This document shows, one piece after another, positions 15,269 to 24,521 of a stretch of DNA of 64,000 nucleotides. Source of the stretch: Rhizobium sp. WSM4643 (GTDB taxonomy: Bacteria > Pseudomonadota > Alphaproteobacteria > Rhizobiales > Rhizobiaceae); assembly GCF_025152745.1 (NCBI RefSeq), contig NZ_CP104043.1, forward strand, positions 248,001 through 312,000, given 5' to 3'. The translations under genes and the position numbers were made by a program. The notes beneath the pieces are model-generated. The model did not search any database. It saw only the letters and a list, made by a program, of their open reading frames with translations, and had not been told where the DNA came from. Numbering within the stretch: position 1 is the stretch's first letter; each line of letters begins with the position of its first letter.

Positions 15269-16795
15269 ATGAAAACACTGGTCGCATTCCTTGTCGGCAC
15301 TGCGCTCGTCGCCCTGCCTTCGACACTCCTTGCCCAGGAAAAGGGTGGCGTCATTAACGTCGCGACGATTGGCGAACCGCCGACGCTCGATCCGATGTCG
15401 TCGACGGCCGATCTGGTCGGCATCGTCACGCAGCACATTTTCGAAACGCTCTACACCTTCGACAAGAGCTGGAACGTCACGCCGCTTCTGGCCGAAAGCC
15501 TGCCTGAGATCAGCGCCGACGGCAAAACCTATACGATCAAGCTCAGAACCGGCATCAAGTTCCACGACAATACCGATATGACCTCGGAAGATGTCGTCGC
15601 CTCGCTTGGCCGCTGGATGAAGATCGCTTCGCGCGGCAAGCAGGTGGCCGGCTTCATCGAGTCCGTCACCGCCGTCGATCCGGCGACCGTCAAGATTGCG
15701 CTGAAGCAGCCCTATGCGCCGCTGACCTCGCTGCTTGCCTTCAACAATTCGGCCGCGATCATCATCCCGTCGGAAAAGCAGGACGAGCCGATGAAGGACT
15801 TCATCGGCACCGGTCCCTACATGCTGAAGGAGCGCAAGGCCGACCAGTATATCCAGCTCGTCCGTTTCGATGGCTATAAGTCACGCGAAGGCGACAGCAA
15901 TGGTTATGGCGGCGCCCGTCATCAATATCTAGATGAGATCCGCTTCGTGCCGGTGCCGGATCCGAACACCCGCGTCGAAGCCGCTGTTTCCGGCCAGTAT
16001 GATTATGTCGACTCGATCCCCGTCGAATCCTACGACAAGCTGAAGGCTTCGACCGCCTCGCAGCCGATCATCCTCAAGCCCTTCGGTTATCCGGTCTTCG
16101 TCTTCAACACGAAGGAAGGTATTGCCGGGAATGTCGAGGTCCGCAAGGCGATCCGCCAGGCGCTCAGCATGGAAGACATGCTTGCCGCCGCCTTCGGCAG
16201 CAAGGATTTCTATGCGCTCGACGGCGCGATCTATCCGAAGACCTTTGCCTGGTCGACCGATGCCGGCGTCGAAGGCGCTTATAATGTCGCCGATCCGGAA
16301 GGGGCGGCGGCCGCCGCCAAGAAGGCCGGCTACAACGGCGAACCGATCCGTATCCTGACCAGCCGCCAGTACGAATTCCACTACAAGATGGCGCAGGTCG
16401 CCGCCGAATATCTGAAGCTTGCCGGCTTCACCGTCGATATGCAGGTTGTGGACTGGGCGACGCTGACCCAGCGCCGCACCGATCCGAAGCTCTGGGATAT
16501 CTACATCACCCATAGCCCCTTCCTGCCGGAGCCGGCGCTGATCGGCTCGCTCTCGACCAGTTCGCCGGGCTGGTGGGATACGCCGGCCCGCAGGGCCGCC
16601 GTCGATGCCTTTACATCGGAAGTCGATCCGAAGAAGCGCGTGGCGCTCTGGGCCGATGTCCAGAAGGCGATCTATGCCGATGCACCCTTCATGAAGATCG
16701 GCGACTTCAACGCGGTTTCGGCGGAATCGACCAAGCTCGAAGGCGTCGATCCGGCTCCGTGGCCGTATTTTTGGAATGCTTCGATCAAGAAGTAA
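15269..16795 (+). CDS. ABC transporter substrate-binding protein (SBP family 5)
   Basis: A 508-residue periplasmic binding protein of the peptide/nickel/opine class. A Sec signal peptide (about residues 1-24, KTLVAFLVGTALVALPSTLLAQ) is followed by the family start GGVINVATIGEPPTLDPM. It captures a peptide-like or amine-containing ligand for the two permeases downstream. CGGGA lies about 9 bp before ATG 15269. It is first in the operon with two permeases, RidA, a SelA-fold enzyme and a fused ATPase. The RidA and PLP enzyme suggest the ligand is an amino-acid or amino-sugar derivative; that is inference. Confidence 0.93.
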   Translation: MKTLVAFLVGTALVALPSTLLAQEKGGVINVATIGEPPTLDPMSSTADLVGIVTQHIFETLYTFDKSWNVTPLLAESLPEISADGKTYTIKLRTGIKFHDNTDMTSEDVVASLGRWMKIASRGKQVAGFIESVTAVDPATVKIALKQPYAPLTSLLAFNNSAAIIIPSEKQDEPMKDFIGTGPYMLKERKADQYIQLVRFDGYKSREGDSNGYGGARHQYLDEIRFVPVPDPNTRVEAAVSGQYDYVDSIPVESYDKLKASTASQPIILKPFGYPVFVFNTKEGIAGNVEVRKAIRQALSMEDMLAAAFGSKDFYALDGAIYPKTFAWSTDAGVEGAYNVADPEGAAAAAKKAGYNGEPIRILTSRQYEFHYKMAQVAAEYLKLAGFTVDMQVVDWATLTQRRTDPKLWDIYITHSPFLPEPALIGSLSTSSPGWWDTPARRAAVDAFTSEVDPKKRVALWADVQKAIYADAPFMKIGDFNAVSAESTKLEGVDPAPWPYFWNASIKK

Positions 16796-16875
16796 ACATC
16801 GCCAGCGATACCGGCCCGTCGTGGCCGGTGTCAGTCTTCTTTTTTGCAGAATCTGCAAGGGTTTGCCAGACATTC

Positions 16876-17817
16876 ATGATACGCTACATCCTCCAGCGCC
16901 TGTTCGGCATGATCGTCGTGATGTTTCTCGTTGTCACGATCGTCTTCGTCATCGTGCGTGTGACCCCGGGAGATCCGGCCGCCGTCATGCTCGGGCCGGA
17001 TGCGACGCCGCAGGATATTGCCGACCTCAGGTCCCGGCTCGGCCTCGATCAGTCGCTCGGCCTGCAATATGTCTATTATATCGGCCAGATGCTGAGAGGT
17101 GATCTCGGCCAGTCGATCTTCCTCAACATGCCCGTCACCTCGGCCTTGCTCGACCGGGCGGAGCCGACCTTCTTCCTGACGTTGTTTTCGCTCGCAATCG
17201 CCAGCATCATCGCCCTGCCGATCGGCATCTATGCCGCCTATCGGCGCGGTTCCTTCATCGATCAGGCGGCAACGACGCTCGCGATGTTTGCCGCCAGTAT
17301 TCCGAGCTTCTGGCTCGGCTTGATACTGATGCAGTTCTTCGCCGTCAGGCTCAACCTCTTCCCGGTCTCGGGTTATGGCGGTCCGGGCTCGACCTTTCTC
17401 GATCGGATGTATCATCTGACGCTGCCTGCCTTCGCGCTCGGCATCGTCTCCTCGGCGCTGATCCTGCGCTTCACCCGCGCGTCGATGCTCGATGTGCTCG
17501 GCGACGATTATATCCGCACCGCCCGCGCCAAAGGGCTGATCGAGCGCCGGGTAATCCTCAAGCACGCGCTGAAGAATGCGCTGATCCCGATCCTGACGGT
17601 GATCGGCCTGACGGCAGCCGTGCTGATTTCAGGCGCCGTCGTCACCGAGACTGTCTTCGGCCTGCCGGGTGTCGGCAATCTTGTCGTCTCGGCGGTGCTG
17701 CGCCGCGACTATCCCGTCATCCAGGGGGCTCTGCTCGTCATCGCCGCCCTCTACGTGCTGATCAATTTTGCGATTGACATGCTCTATCTGCTGATCGATC
17801 CGAGGGTGCGCTACTGA
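16876..17817 (+). CDS. dipeptide-type ABC transporter permease (DppB-like)
   Basis: A 313-residue inner-membrane permease with about six transmembrane segments. It starts MIRYILQRLFGMIVVMF, typical of DppB, and carries the EAA loop region (DYIRTARAKGLIERRVILKHALKNALIP) that contacts the ATPase. It pairs with the next gene, whose ATG overlaps its stop by one base (TGATG). Start chosen at the family N-terminus; an upstream extension in frame is not coding. Confidence 0.93.
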   Translation: MIRYILQRLFGMIVVMFLVVTIVFVIVRVTPGDPAAVMLGPDATPQDIADLRSRLGLDQSLGLQYVYYIGQMLRGDLGQSIFLNMPVTSALLDRAEPTFFLTLFSLAIASIIALPIGIYAAYRRGSFIDQAATTLAMFAASIPSFWLGLILMQFFAVRLNLFPVSGYGGPGSTFLDRMYHLTLPAFALGIVSSALILRFTRASMLDVLGDDYIRTARAKGLIERRVILKHALKNALIPILTVIGLTAAVLISGAVVTETVFGLPGVGNLVVSAVLRRDYPVIQGALLVIAALYVLINFAIDMLYLLIDPRVRY

Positions 17818-18686
17818 TGGCCGATATCGCAATTAAATCAGTCGAAGGCGAGGGCAGCAAATTCGCCAGGCGCCTGCTGAAGCGCAAGACGGTCGCCCTG
17901 GGTCTGTTGATCCTGACGATCTTCGTGCTTCTGGCGGTCCTCGCACCTCTTGTCGCGCCCTATTCGCCGTCGAAGCTCTCCATCGTCAATCGGCTGAAGC
18001 CGCCGAGCGGCACCTTTGTCTTTGGCACCGACGAATTCGGCCGCGACGTCTTCTCACGGACGATCTTCGCCGGCCGCCTGTCGCTGCTCGTCGGTGTTGC
18101 GGTCGTGACCTTGTCGGCCGTGATCGGCGTGACGCTCGGTCTGCTTGCCGGCTTCTTCCAGAAGCTTGATACGCCGATCGCCCGGCTGATCGATGCGATG
18201 ATGGCATTCCCCGATATTCTGCTGGCGATCGCGCTCGTCGCCGCCCTCGGCCCGTCGTTGACGACGGTGATCATCGCGCTGTCGATCGTCTATGCGCCGC
18301 GCCTTGCCCGCATCGTCCGCGCTTCGACGCTGGTCATTCGCGAACTGCCCTATGTCGAGGCGGCGAGGGCGCTTGGCATTTCGACCTTCCATATCATGAC
18401 CCGGCATGTCCTGCGCAATCTGCTGTCGCCGATCCTGGTGCAGGCGACGTTCCTTTTCGCCAGCGCCATGCTTGCCGAAGCCGGCCTGTCTTTCCTCGGC
18501 CTCGGCGTCAGCCCCGAAATCCCGACCTGGGGAACGATGATCGCCGCCGGCCGCCAGTATATCGGCCAGGCCGACTGGATGACGCTGTTTCCGGGCGTCG
18601 CCATCATCCTCTCCGTCCTGTCGCTGCAGATGGTCGGCGACGGCCTCAGGGACATGCTCGATCCGAGACTTCGCAAGGATCTTTAA
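17817..18686 (+). CDS. dipeptide-type ABC transporter permease (DppC-like)
   Basis: A 289-residue inner-membrane permease with an N-terminal helix and a BPD-transport domain. The DppC-type motif FGTDEFGRDVFSRTIFAGR and the EAA loop YVEAARALGISTFHIMTRHVLRN are visible. It forms a heterodimer with the preceding permease, to which it is translationally coupled by a one-base overlap. Confidence 0.93.
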   Translation: MADIAIKSVEGEGSKFARRLLKRKTVALGLLILTIFVLLAVLAPLVAPYSPSKLSIVNRLKPPSGTFVFGTDEFGRDVFSRTIFAGRLSLLVGVAVVTLSAVIGVTLGLLAGFFQKLDTPIARLIDAMMAFPDILLAIALVAALGPSLTTVIIALSIVYAPRLARIVRASTLVIRELPYVEAARALGISTFHIMTRHVLRNLLSPILVQATFLFASAMLAEAGLSFLGLGVSPEIPTWGTMIAAGRQYIGQADWMTLFPGVAIILSVLSLQMVGDGLRDMLDPRLRKDL

Positions 18687-18751
18687 TCCGCCGATCAGGC
18701 GTCGGCCCAATCGAAATTCGTCAAATCGAAAATTGCATGACAGGAGTTTGC

Positions 18752-19249
18752 GTGAATCAGTTTCCCACCGCCGCCGGCAAGGTCGAGAACTCGCCTTACG
18801 AACGGCTTGCTGCCCTCGGCATAACGCTTCCGCCGCCGCCGCCGCCGATCGCCAATTTCGTCACGCACGTGATCGAAGGCAATATGCTCTACCTCTCCGG
18901 CCAGGGCCCGCGCGAGGCCGACGGCTTCCTGCATGCCGGCAAGGTCGGCGGTGGCATCAGTGTCGAGGGGGCCTATGGCCATGCGCGGCTGACCGGCATC
19001 AACCTGCTTGCCGTCATGCAGGATGCGCTCGGCGATCTCTCCCGGGTCAAGCGGGTGGTCAAGCTGCTCGGCATGGTCAATGCCGTGCCTGATTTCGAGG
19101 ATCATCCGAGCGTCATCAACGGCTGCTCGGATCTGCTGATCGCAGTCTTCGGGCCCGCCGGCGAACATGCCCGCTCGGCCGTCGGCTTCGGCTCGCTGCC
19201 CGGCAACATCACCGTCGAGATCGAGGCGATCGTCGCCTTGCACGGCTGA
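18752..19249 (+). CDS. RidA family protein
   Basis: A RidA/YjgF-fold protein of 165 residues. RidA proteins deaminate reactive 2-aminoacrylate or enamine intermediates released by PLP enzymes. A GTG start at 18752 is favoured because AGGAG lies 5 bp upstream; ATG 18737 would add five residues. A run of six prolines follows residue 26 or so. The core has YLSGQGPRE and a late VEIEAIVAL strand. Its place between ABC transporter genes and a SelA-fold PLP enzyme suggests it detoxifies that enzyme's enamine product. Confidence 0.85.
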   Translation: MNQFPTAAGKVENSPYERLAALGITLPPPPPPIANFVTHVIEGNMLYLSGQGPREADGFLHAGKVGGGISVEGAYGHARLTGINLLAVMQDALGDLSRVKRVVKLLGMVNAVPDFEDHPSVINGCSDLLIAVFGPAGEHARSAVGFGSLPGNITVEIEAIVALHG

Positions 19250-19317
19250 TGGAAGCTCGACACATTTGATCGACCGCCCCATGTTTCGTTTTTCGACCCA
19301 GAATCCTGGAGACCTCC

Positions 19318-20514
19318 ATGTCCACTGATATCCGCCCGTCGCTTGGCCTCCGCCCTGTCATCAATGTATCGGGCACGATGACCAGCCTCGGCGCCTCGAT
19401 TGTCGTTCCTGAAGCGATCAGCGCGATGGCATCGATCCTGCCGCACTTCGTCGAGATCAACGACCTGCAGCGCAAGGCAAGCGCCGTCATCGCAAGGCTG
19501 ACCGGCGGCGAGGCGGGCTTCGTCACCGCCTCCTGCTCGGCCGGCATTTCGCTGGCTGTCGCCGGCGCGATTACCGGCAATAACCTGCTGGCGATCGAGA
19601 AGCTGCCGGATGTCGTGCCGGAGAAGAACGAAGTGCTGGTGCAGATGGGCCATGTGGTCAGCTACGGCGCCCCGGTCGACCAGGCGATCCGGCTTACCGG
19701 CGGCAAGGTCGTGCTTGTCGGGCAGGCGACCTCGACGCATCGCTTCCACATGGAAAACGCCATCACCGACAAGACCGCCGCTGCCGTCTATGTCGTCTCC
19801 CACCATGTCGTCGATTACGGCCTGCTGAATCTCAAGGAATTCGTCGAGATTGCCCATGCCAAGGGCGTGCCCGTCATCGTCGATGCCGCCTCGGAATATG
19901 ATCTCAGGATTTTCCTGGAGCAGGGGGCCGACATCGCCCTTTACTCCGGCCACAAATTCCTCGGCGGCCCGACCTCGGGCATCGTTGCCGGCAGAAAGGA
20001 GCTGGTGCGCCACGCCTTCCTGCAGAACATGGGCATCGGCCGCGGCATGAAGGTCGGCAAGGAGAGCATCTTCGGCGTCATGGCAGCACTCGAGGCCTGG
20101 GAAAACCGCGACCATGCCGGCATCCGGGAACGCGAGACCGGCTATCTCAACCTGTGGAAGCGCACGCTCGACGGTCGCCCGGGCGTCACCGCGCTGATCG
20201 AGCCCGACCCGACCAACAATCCGCTCGATCGGCTGCGCCTGATCGTCGATCCTGAGCAAGCTCACATCACCGCCTGGGATCTGGCCGATGCGCTTGCCAA
20301 GGGCAGCCCGCCGATCATCGTGCGCGATCACGAGGTGGAGCACCGCTATTTCTATCTCGACCCGTGCAATCTGCACCCGGGCGAGGAGACGGTCGTCGCG
20401 GAGCGCCTGGCGCAGGAACTCGACAAGGCGCGCGCCTCCAACGAGATCATCGCAACGGCGATCGAGAACCGCAGCAGACACCGCTTCGACGGTGTGCTGC
20501 GCTGGCCGGATTGA
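19318..20514 (+). CDS. SelA-like PLP-dependent enzyme (D-glucosaminate-6-phosphate ammonia-lyase/DgaE group)
   Basis: A 398-residue fold-type I PLP enzyme of the SelA/DgaE group. The Schiff-base lysine is in [13 protein letters not shown] (about residue 213), and [10 protein letters not shown] supplies the acidic ring-nitrogen partner. Relatives include selenocysteine synthase and D-glucosaminate-6-phosphate ammonia-lyase. Given its place in a transporter operon, an ammonia-lyase or beta-elimination on an amino acid or amino sugar is the most likely reaction. It is followed after 32 bp by the transporter ATPase. Confidence 0.8.
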   Translation: MSTDIRPSLGLRPVINVSGTMTSLGASIVVPEAISAMASILPHFVEINDLQRKASAVIARLTGGEAGFVTASCSAGISLAVAGAITGNNLLAIEKLPDVVPEKNEVLVQMGHVVSYGAPVDQAIRLTGGKVVLVGQATSTHRFHMENAITDKTAAAVYVVSHHVVDYGLLNLKEFVEIAHAKGVPVIVDAASEYDLRIFLEQGADIALYSGHKFLGGPTSGIVAGRKELVRHAFLQNMGIGRGMKVGKESIFGVMAALEAWENRDHAGIRERETGYLNLWKRTLDGRPGVTALIEPDPTNNPLDRLRLIVDPEQAHITAWDLADALAKGSPPIIVRDHEVEHRYFYLDPCNLHPGEETVVAERLAQELDKARASNEIIATAIENRSRHRFDGVLRWPD

Positions 20515-20546
20515 TCCGCCGCTTACCCGTCGCAAGAGGAACCACC

Positions 20547-22382
20547 ATGGCCAGCGCCCAAATGCAACCGATCCAGACGACCACCGACGTTCTTTCCGTC
20601 GAAGGGCTGACGACATCCTTCCTGGTGGACGGCGTCTGGAAACCGGTCGTGCGCGATGTTTCCTTCACGGTGGCGCCAGCGGAGACTGTGGCGATTGTTG
20701 GCGAATCCGGCTCGGGCAAGAGCGTCACATCGCTCTCGATCATGCGGCTGCTGCAGGCGGATACGAGCCGTGTCGAGGGCCGCGTCATGCTCGGCGGACG
20801 CGACCTTCTTGCCCTACCGGAAAATGCCATGCGGCAGGTGCGCGGCAACGAGGTGGCGATGATCTTCCAGGAGCCGATGACATCGCTCAATCCGCTCTTC
20901 ACCATCGGTGACCAGATATCCGAAGCGCTGCTCTGCCATTCCGATATGAGCAGCGCCGATGCCAAAGCCGAGACGATCCGGCTGCTGGAAAAGGTCCGCA
21001 TCCCCTCGGCTGCCTCGCGCTTCGGCGAATATCCGCATCGTTTTTCCGGCGGCATGCGCCAGCGGGTGATGATCGCCATGGCGCTCGCCAGCCGGCCGAA
21101 ACTGTTGATCGCCGACGAGCCGACGACGGCACTCGACGTGACGATCCAGGGCCAGATCCTCGATCTCATCAAGATGCTGCAGGACGAGGAGGGAACCTCC
21201 GTTCTGTTCATCACCCATGATATGGGCGTCGTTGCCGAGATCGCTGACCGGACGGTGGTGATGTATCGCGGCGAACAGGTGGAAAGCGGCGCCACCGCCG
21301 ATATCTTCCACCGCGGCAAACATCCCTATACGAGAGCGCTACTGTCAGCCGTGCCGGTGCTCGGCTCGATGCAGGGCAGGCAACGGCCGCTGCGCTTTCC
21401 CGTGGTCAATACCGCAACGGGTGAATCAGACATTCCCGCCGAGGTCACCGATACGGTGGCAGTGACGCCCGTCCTGCAGGTGAAGAACCTCACCAAGCGC
21501 TTCGACATTCATTCCGGCCTGTTCGGCCGGCTGACCAGCCGGGTGCATGCCGTCGAAAACGTCTCCTTCGATCTTCATGCCGGCGAGACGCTGTCGCTCG
21601 TCGGCGAATCCGGCTGCGGCAAATCGACGACCGGCCGCGCCATCATGCGGCTGATCGAGCCGCAGGCCGGTTCCGTTCTCGTCGAGGGCAGGGAGGTGCT
21701 CGGCCTCGACAGGAAGGATCTGCGCGAGATGCGCAAATCCGTACAGATGATCTTCCAGGATCCGTTTGCCAGCCTCAATCCGCGCATGACGGTCGGCGCA
21801 GCTATCGCCGAACCCTATCTCGAGCACAGGATGGGCAACGCGAAACAGGCAAAGGATGTCGTCGCCGATCTGCTGGTGAAGGTCGGTCTGTCCTCGGATA
21901 TGGCCGCCCGTTATCCGCATGAGTTTTCCGGCGGCCAGCGCCAACGCATCTGCATCGCCCGCGCGCTCGCCTTGCAGCCGAAGGTCATTGTCGCCGACGA
22001 AAGCGTCTCGGCGCTCGACGTCTCGATCAAGGCGCAGGTCATCAACCTGATGCTCGACCTGCAGCAGAGCCTCAACCTCGCCTTCCTGTTCATCTCGCAC
22101 GACATGGCGGTGGTCGAGCGCGTCAGCCATCGCGTAGCGGTGATGTATCTCGGCGAGATCGTCGAGATCGGCCCGCGATCCGCGGTCTTCGAAAATCCGC
22201 AGCATCCCTATACGAAAAAACTCATCGCGGCAGTGCCGGTGCCGGATCCCGACCGTCGCCACGAAAAGCGGATGGTGGCGAATGACGAGATCAAGAGCCC
22301 AATGCGCCCGGTCGACTATCAGCCTGCAAGCACGTCTTATCGCGAAGTCGGGCCGGGCCACCTTGTCATGGCGGATCGCTAA
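20547..22382 (+). CDS. fused dipeptide-type ABC transporter ATPase (DppD-DppF)
   Basis: A 611-residue protein with two complete ABC ATPase domains in one chain. The first has Walker A GESGSGKS and signature SGGMRQRV; the second has GESGCGKS and SGGQRQRI, each with its Walker B DEP or DES and a switch His (FITHDMG, FISHDMA). Each half ends with the oligopeptide-type HPYT tail (KHPYTRALLSAVPV, QHPYTKKLIAAVPV). It should energise the two permeases as an internal heterodimer. AAGAGGA precedes the ATG. It is the last gene of the operon. Confidence 0.93.
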   Translation: MASAQMQPIQTTTDVLSVEGLTTSFLVDGVWKPVVRDVSFTVAPAETVAIVGESGSGKSVTSLSIMRLLQADTSRVEGRVMLGGRDLLALPENAMRQVRGNEVAMIFQEPMTSLNPLFTIGDQISEALLCHSDMSSADAKAETIRLLEKVRIPSAASRFGEYPHRFSGGMRQRVMIAMALASRPKLLIADEPTTALDVTIQGQILDLIKMLQDEEGTSVLFITHDMGVVAEIADRTVVMYRGEQVESGATADIFHRGKHPYTRALLSAVPVLGSMQGRQRPLRFPVVNTATGESDIPAEVTDTVAVTPVLQVKNLTKRFDIHSGLFGRLTSRVHAVENVSFDLHAGETLSLVGESGCGKSTTGRAIMRLIEPQAGSVLVEGREVLGLDRKDLREMRKSVQMIFQDPFASLNPRMTVGAAIAEPYLEHRMGNAKQAKDVVADLLVKVGLSSDMAARYPHEFSGGQRQRICIARALALQPKVIVADESVSALDVSIKAQVINLMLDLQQSLNLAFLFISHDMAVVERVSHRVAVMYLGEIVEIGPRSAVFENPQHPYTKKLIAAVPVPDPDRRHEKRMVANDEIKSPMRPVDYQPASTSYREVGPGHLVMADR

Positions 22383-22414
22383 GACTTGCCATCGCGTTTC
22401 GGATCTGACGGGCG

Positions 22415-23629
22415 CTATTCCATCGCCAGGATCATGTTGCGCACGACGGGGTAGATTTCCCCCTCCCAGCGGCGGCCGCTGAAGACGCCGTAATGCCCGA
22501 CATTGGCCTGAAGATGATGGCGCTTCAGATGCGGGCGCAACGCACGACAGAGATCGTGCGCGGCCGAGGTCTGGCCGAGCGCGCAGATATCGTCGCGCCC
22601 GCCCTCGACGGTCAAAAGCGCCGTGTTGCGGATCTGGCCGGGATCGACCTTGCGGCCATGATGGGTCAGGTCGCCGGTCGCGATTTCCGCCTTCTGGAAG
22701 ACGCGTTCGATGGTTTCGATGTAGAATTCTTCGGTGAGGTCGAGCACGGCGAAATATTCGTCGTAGAAATTCTTGATCTTGCTGGCCTCGGCCGTCTCGC
22801 CCTTCGCCAGATGGTCGTAGAGCTTGCGATGGGCGTCCTGGTGGCGCTGCATGTTCATCGACATGAAGGCGACAAGCTGGAGGAAACCGGGATAGACGCG
22901 CCGTCCCGCACCCCGATAACGCCAGGGAACGCCCGTGATCAGCGAGTTCTCGAACCAGGCGAGCGATTGCGATACGGCAAGCTCGTTGACCTTCGTCGGG
23001 CTCTCGCGCGGATCGATCGGACCGGCCATCAGCGTCATGGTCCGCGGGGTGGCCGGATGCCGCTCTTCCGACATCACGGCGACGGCGGCAAGCGCCTGCA
23101 CGCAGGGTTGGCAGACGGCAAGGATATGAGCGCCCGGACCGATCTCCTCCAGGAAATGCATAATATAGTCCACATAGTCGTCCATGCCGAAGCGTCCGGC
23201 CGACAGCGGCACGTCACGGGCGTTGGCCCAGTCGGTGATATAGACGTCGTGGTCGCGCAGCAGGGTCTGCACGGTGCCACGCAGCAGCGTGGAAAAATGG
23301 CCGGACAGCGGTGCGACGACCAGCACCCGCGGCCGCTTTGCATCGGTGTCCGTTGCAAAGCGCAGCAGCGTGCCGAAGGGCATGTCGAGCACGGTCTCGA
23401 CAGTGACGGGCATCACGCGATTGCCGATCATGACCGACGTAATAGCGAAATCCGGACGTTGGTGAGTGATCTCGAAGCGTGAGATCATCTCCAGCGCGGC
23501 GGCGAAGTGCCGTCCCATTTCGCTGCCGGATCCCCAGAGCGCTGTCGCGGAGAAGATCTGCAGGCGGCGCGCCAGATCGCGGAGCGGCGCGATGATATCA
23601 TCCTGGAACTGATAGGCCTGGTAGAGCAT
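22415..23629 (-). CDS. phaZ: intracellular polyhydroxyalkanoate depolymerase
   Basis: A 404-residue alpha/beta-hydrolase-like PHB depolymerase that mobilises stored poly-3-hydroxybutyrate granules. It begins MLYQAYQFQDDIIAPLRDLA, typical for rhizobial PhaZ. The nucleophile in this family is a cysteine in a lipase-like box, seen here as LAVCQPCVQAL. Late Asp and His belong to VEGGRDDICALGQTSAAH and NVGHYGVFSG. The start at 23629 is preferred over 23671 because GGGAG lies just upstream. A perfect palindrome lies in its leader next to that site. Confidence 0.93.
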   Translation of the reverse strand: MLYQAYQFQDDIIAPLRDLARRLQIFSATALWGSGSEMGRHFAAALEMISRFEITHQRPDFAITSVMIGNRVMPVTVETVLDMPFGTLLRFATDTDAKRPRVLVVAPLSGHFSTLLRGTVQTLLRDHDVYITDWANARDVPLSAGRFGMDDYVDYIMHFLEEIGPGAHILAVCQPCVQALAAVAVMSEERHPATPRTMTLMAGPIDPRESPTKVNELAVSQSLAWFENSLITGVPWRYRGAGRRVYPGFLQLVAFMSMNMQRHQDAHRKLYDHLAKGETAEASKIKNFYDEYFAVLDLTEEFYIETIERVFQKAEIATGDLTHHGRKVDPGQIRNTALLTVEGGRDDICALGQTSAAHDLCRALRPHLKRHHLQANVGHYGVFSGRRWEGEIYPVVRNMILAME

Positions 23630-23643
23630 GGCCGAAATCTCCC

Positions 23644-23669
23644 GCACTGCCGCATCGATGCGGCAGTGC
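23644..23669 (-). promoter_or_regulatory. perfect 26-bp palindrome in the phaZ leader
   Basis: GCACTGCCGCATC followed directly by GATGCGGCAGTGC forms a perfect palindrome. Read on the minus strand it is preceded by a T-run and followed directly by the GGGAG of phaZ. It could be a repressor operator or, in RNA, a hairpin next to the ribosome-binding site. It is not an intrinsic terminator for either strand because no T-run follows it. Confidence 0.5.
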
Positions 23670-23752
23670 AAAAAATGCTAGTGGAATATCTCCTGCCATG
23701 CGAGAAGATTATCGAGGAAGAAGCAACATTGTCCGACAAGGATACAAGCCCG

Positions 23753-24406
23753 ATGTCGCAGGCGGCACTGACGATTTCCTCGAAAAACTACTCATCATGG
23801 TCTCTGCGCGGCTGGCTGCTGTGCCGGATGGCCGGGCTGGACTTCGCCGAAGTCCTTGTGGAACTGGATGACGAGGCGCGCCAGGAACTGCTTCTGCTTT
23901 CACCGTCGGTTCTGGTGCCGAGGCTGACCCATGACGATGTGACGGTCTGGGACACGTTGGCGATCGCCGAATATCTCTATGAGGTCGCGCCCACTGCCGG
24001 GCTCTGGCCCACCGAGCGCGCGGCGCGCGCCCGCTGCCGGTCGGTTTCGGGCGAGATGCATTCGGGTTTCCACAATCTGCGCTCGGCATTGCCGATGAAC
24101 CTCAAGGCGCGGCATGCGAGCTTCAAGATATTTTCGGGCGCGCGGCCCGATGTCGAGCGTGTCAAGGCGATCTGGACCGAATGCCTCGAGGCAAGCGGCG
24201 GCCCGTGGCTGTTCGGGATCACGCCGACCGTGGCCGATGCGATGTATGCGCCGGTCTGCACCCGATTCCGCACCTACGCGGTGGAACTCGAACCGCAGCT
24301 CGAAGCCTATGTCGAGACGGTGCTGTCCTGGCCGCTGATGGGTGAATGGACGGAGGGAGCGATGGTCGAGCCGGATGAGATCGTCGAGTTGGAAGTCGAG
24401 TTCTGA
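23753..24406 (+). CDS. glutathione S-transferase family protein
   Basis: A 217-residue protein with an N-terminal thioredoxin-like domain (ALTISSKNYSSWSLRGWLL, carrying the active-site Ser cluster) and a C-terminal helical domain. The cis-proline is in SVLVPRLTHDD. It probably conjugates or reduces small electrophiles with glutathione. Either ATG 23753 (AAGGA 10 bp upstream) or TTG 23729 (GAGGAAGAAG upstream) may be the start. Divergent from phaZ. Confidence 0.85.
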   Translation: MSQAALTISSKNYSSWSLRGWLLCRMAGLDFAEVLVELDDEARQELLLLSPSVLVPRLTHDDVTVWDTLAIAEYLYEVAPTAGLWPTERAARARCRSVSGEMHSGFHNLRSALPMNLKARHASFKIFSGARPDVERVKAIWTECLEASGGPWLFGITPTVADAMYAPVCTRFRTYAVELEPQLEAYVETVLSWPLMGEWTEGAMVEPDEIVELEVEF

Positions 24407-24521
24407 CCGGAACGCGGCGGTGCGGCTCCGCATCGACTTTCACGCGACGAATTAAGAGTTGCCTGCAAGGTGAGCGGCGCATAAATCAGATGCAGTGCTA
24501 CATGCCGCGAAATCTGGACCA

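Noticed and set aside
23644..23669. Reading the phaZ palindrome as an intrinsic terminator
   Set aside because: The T-run lies before the stem on the minus strand and an A-run follows it on the plus strand, so neither strand has the stem followed by T residues.
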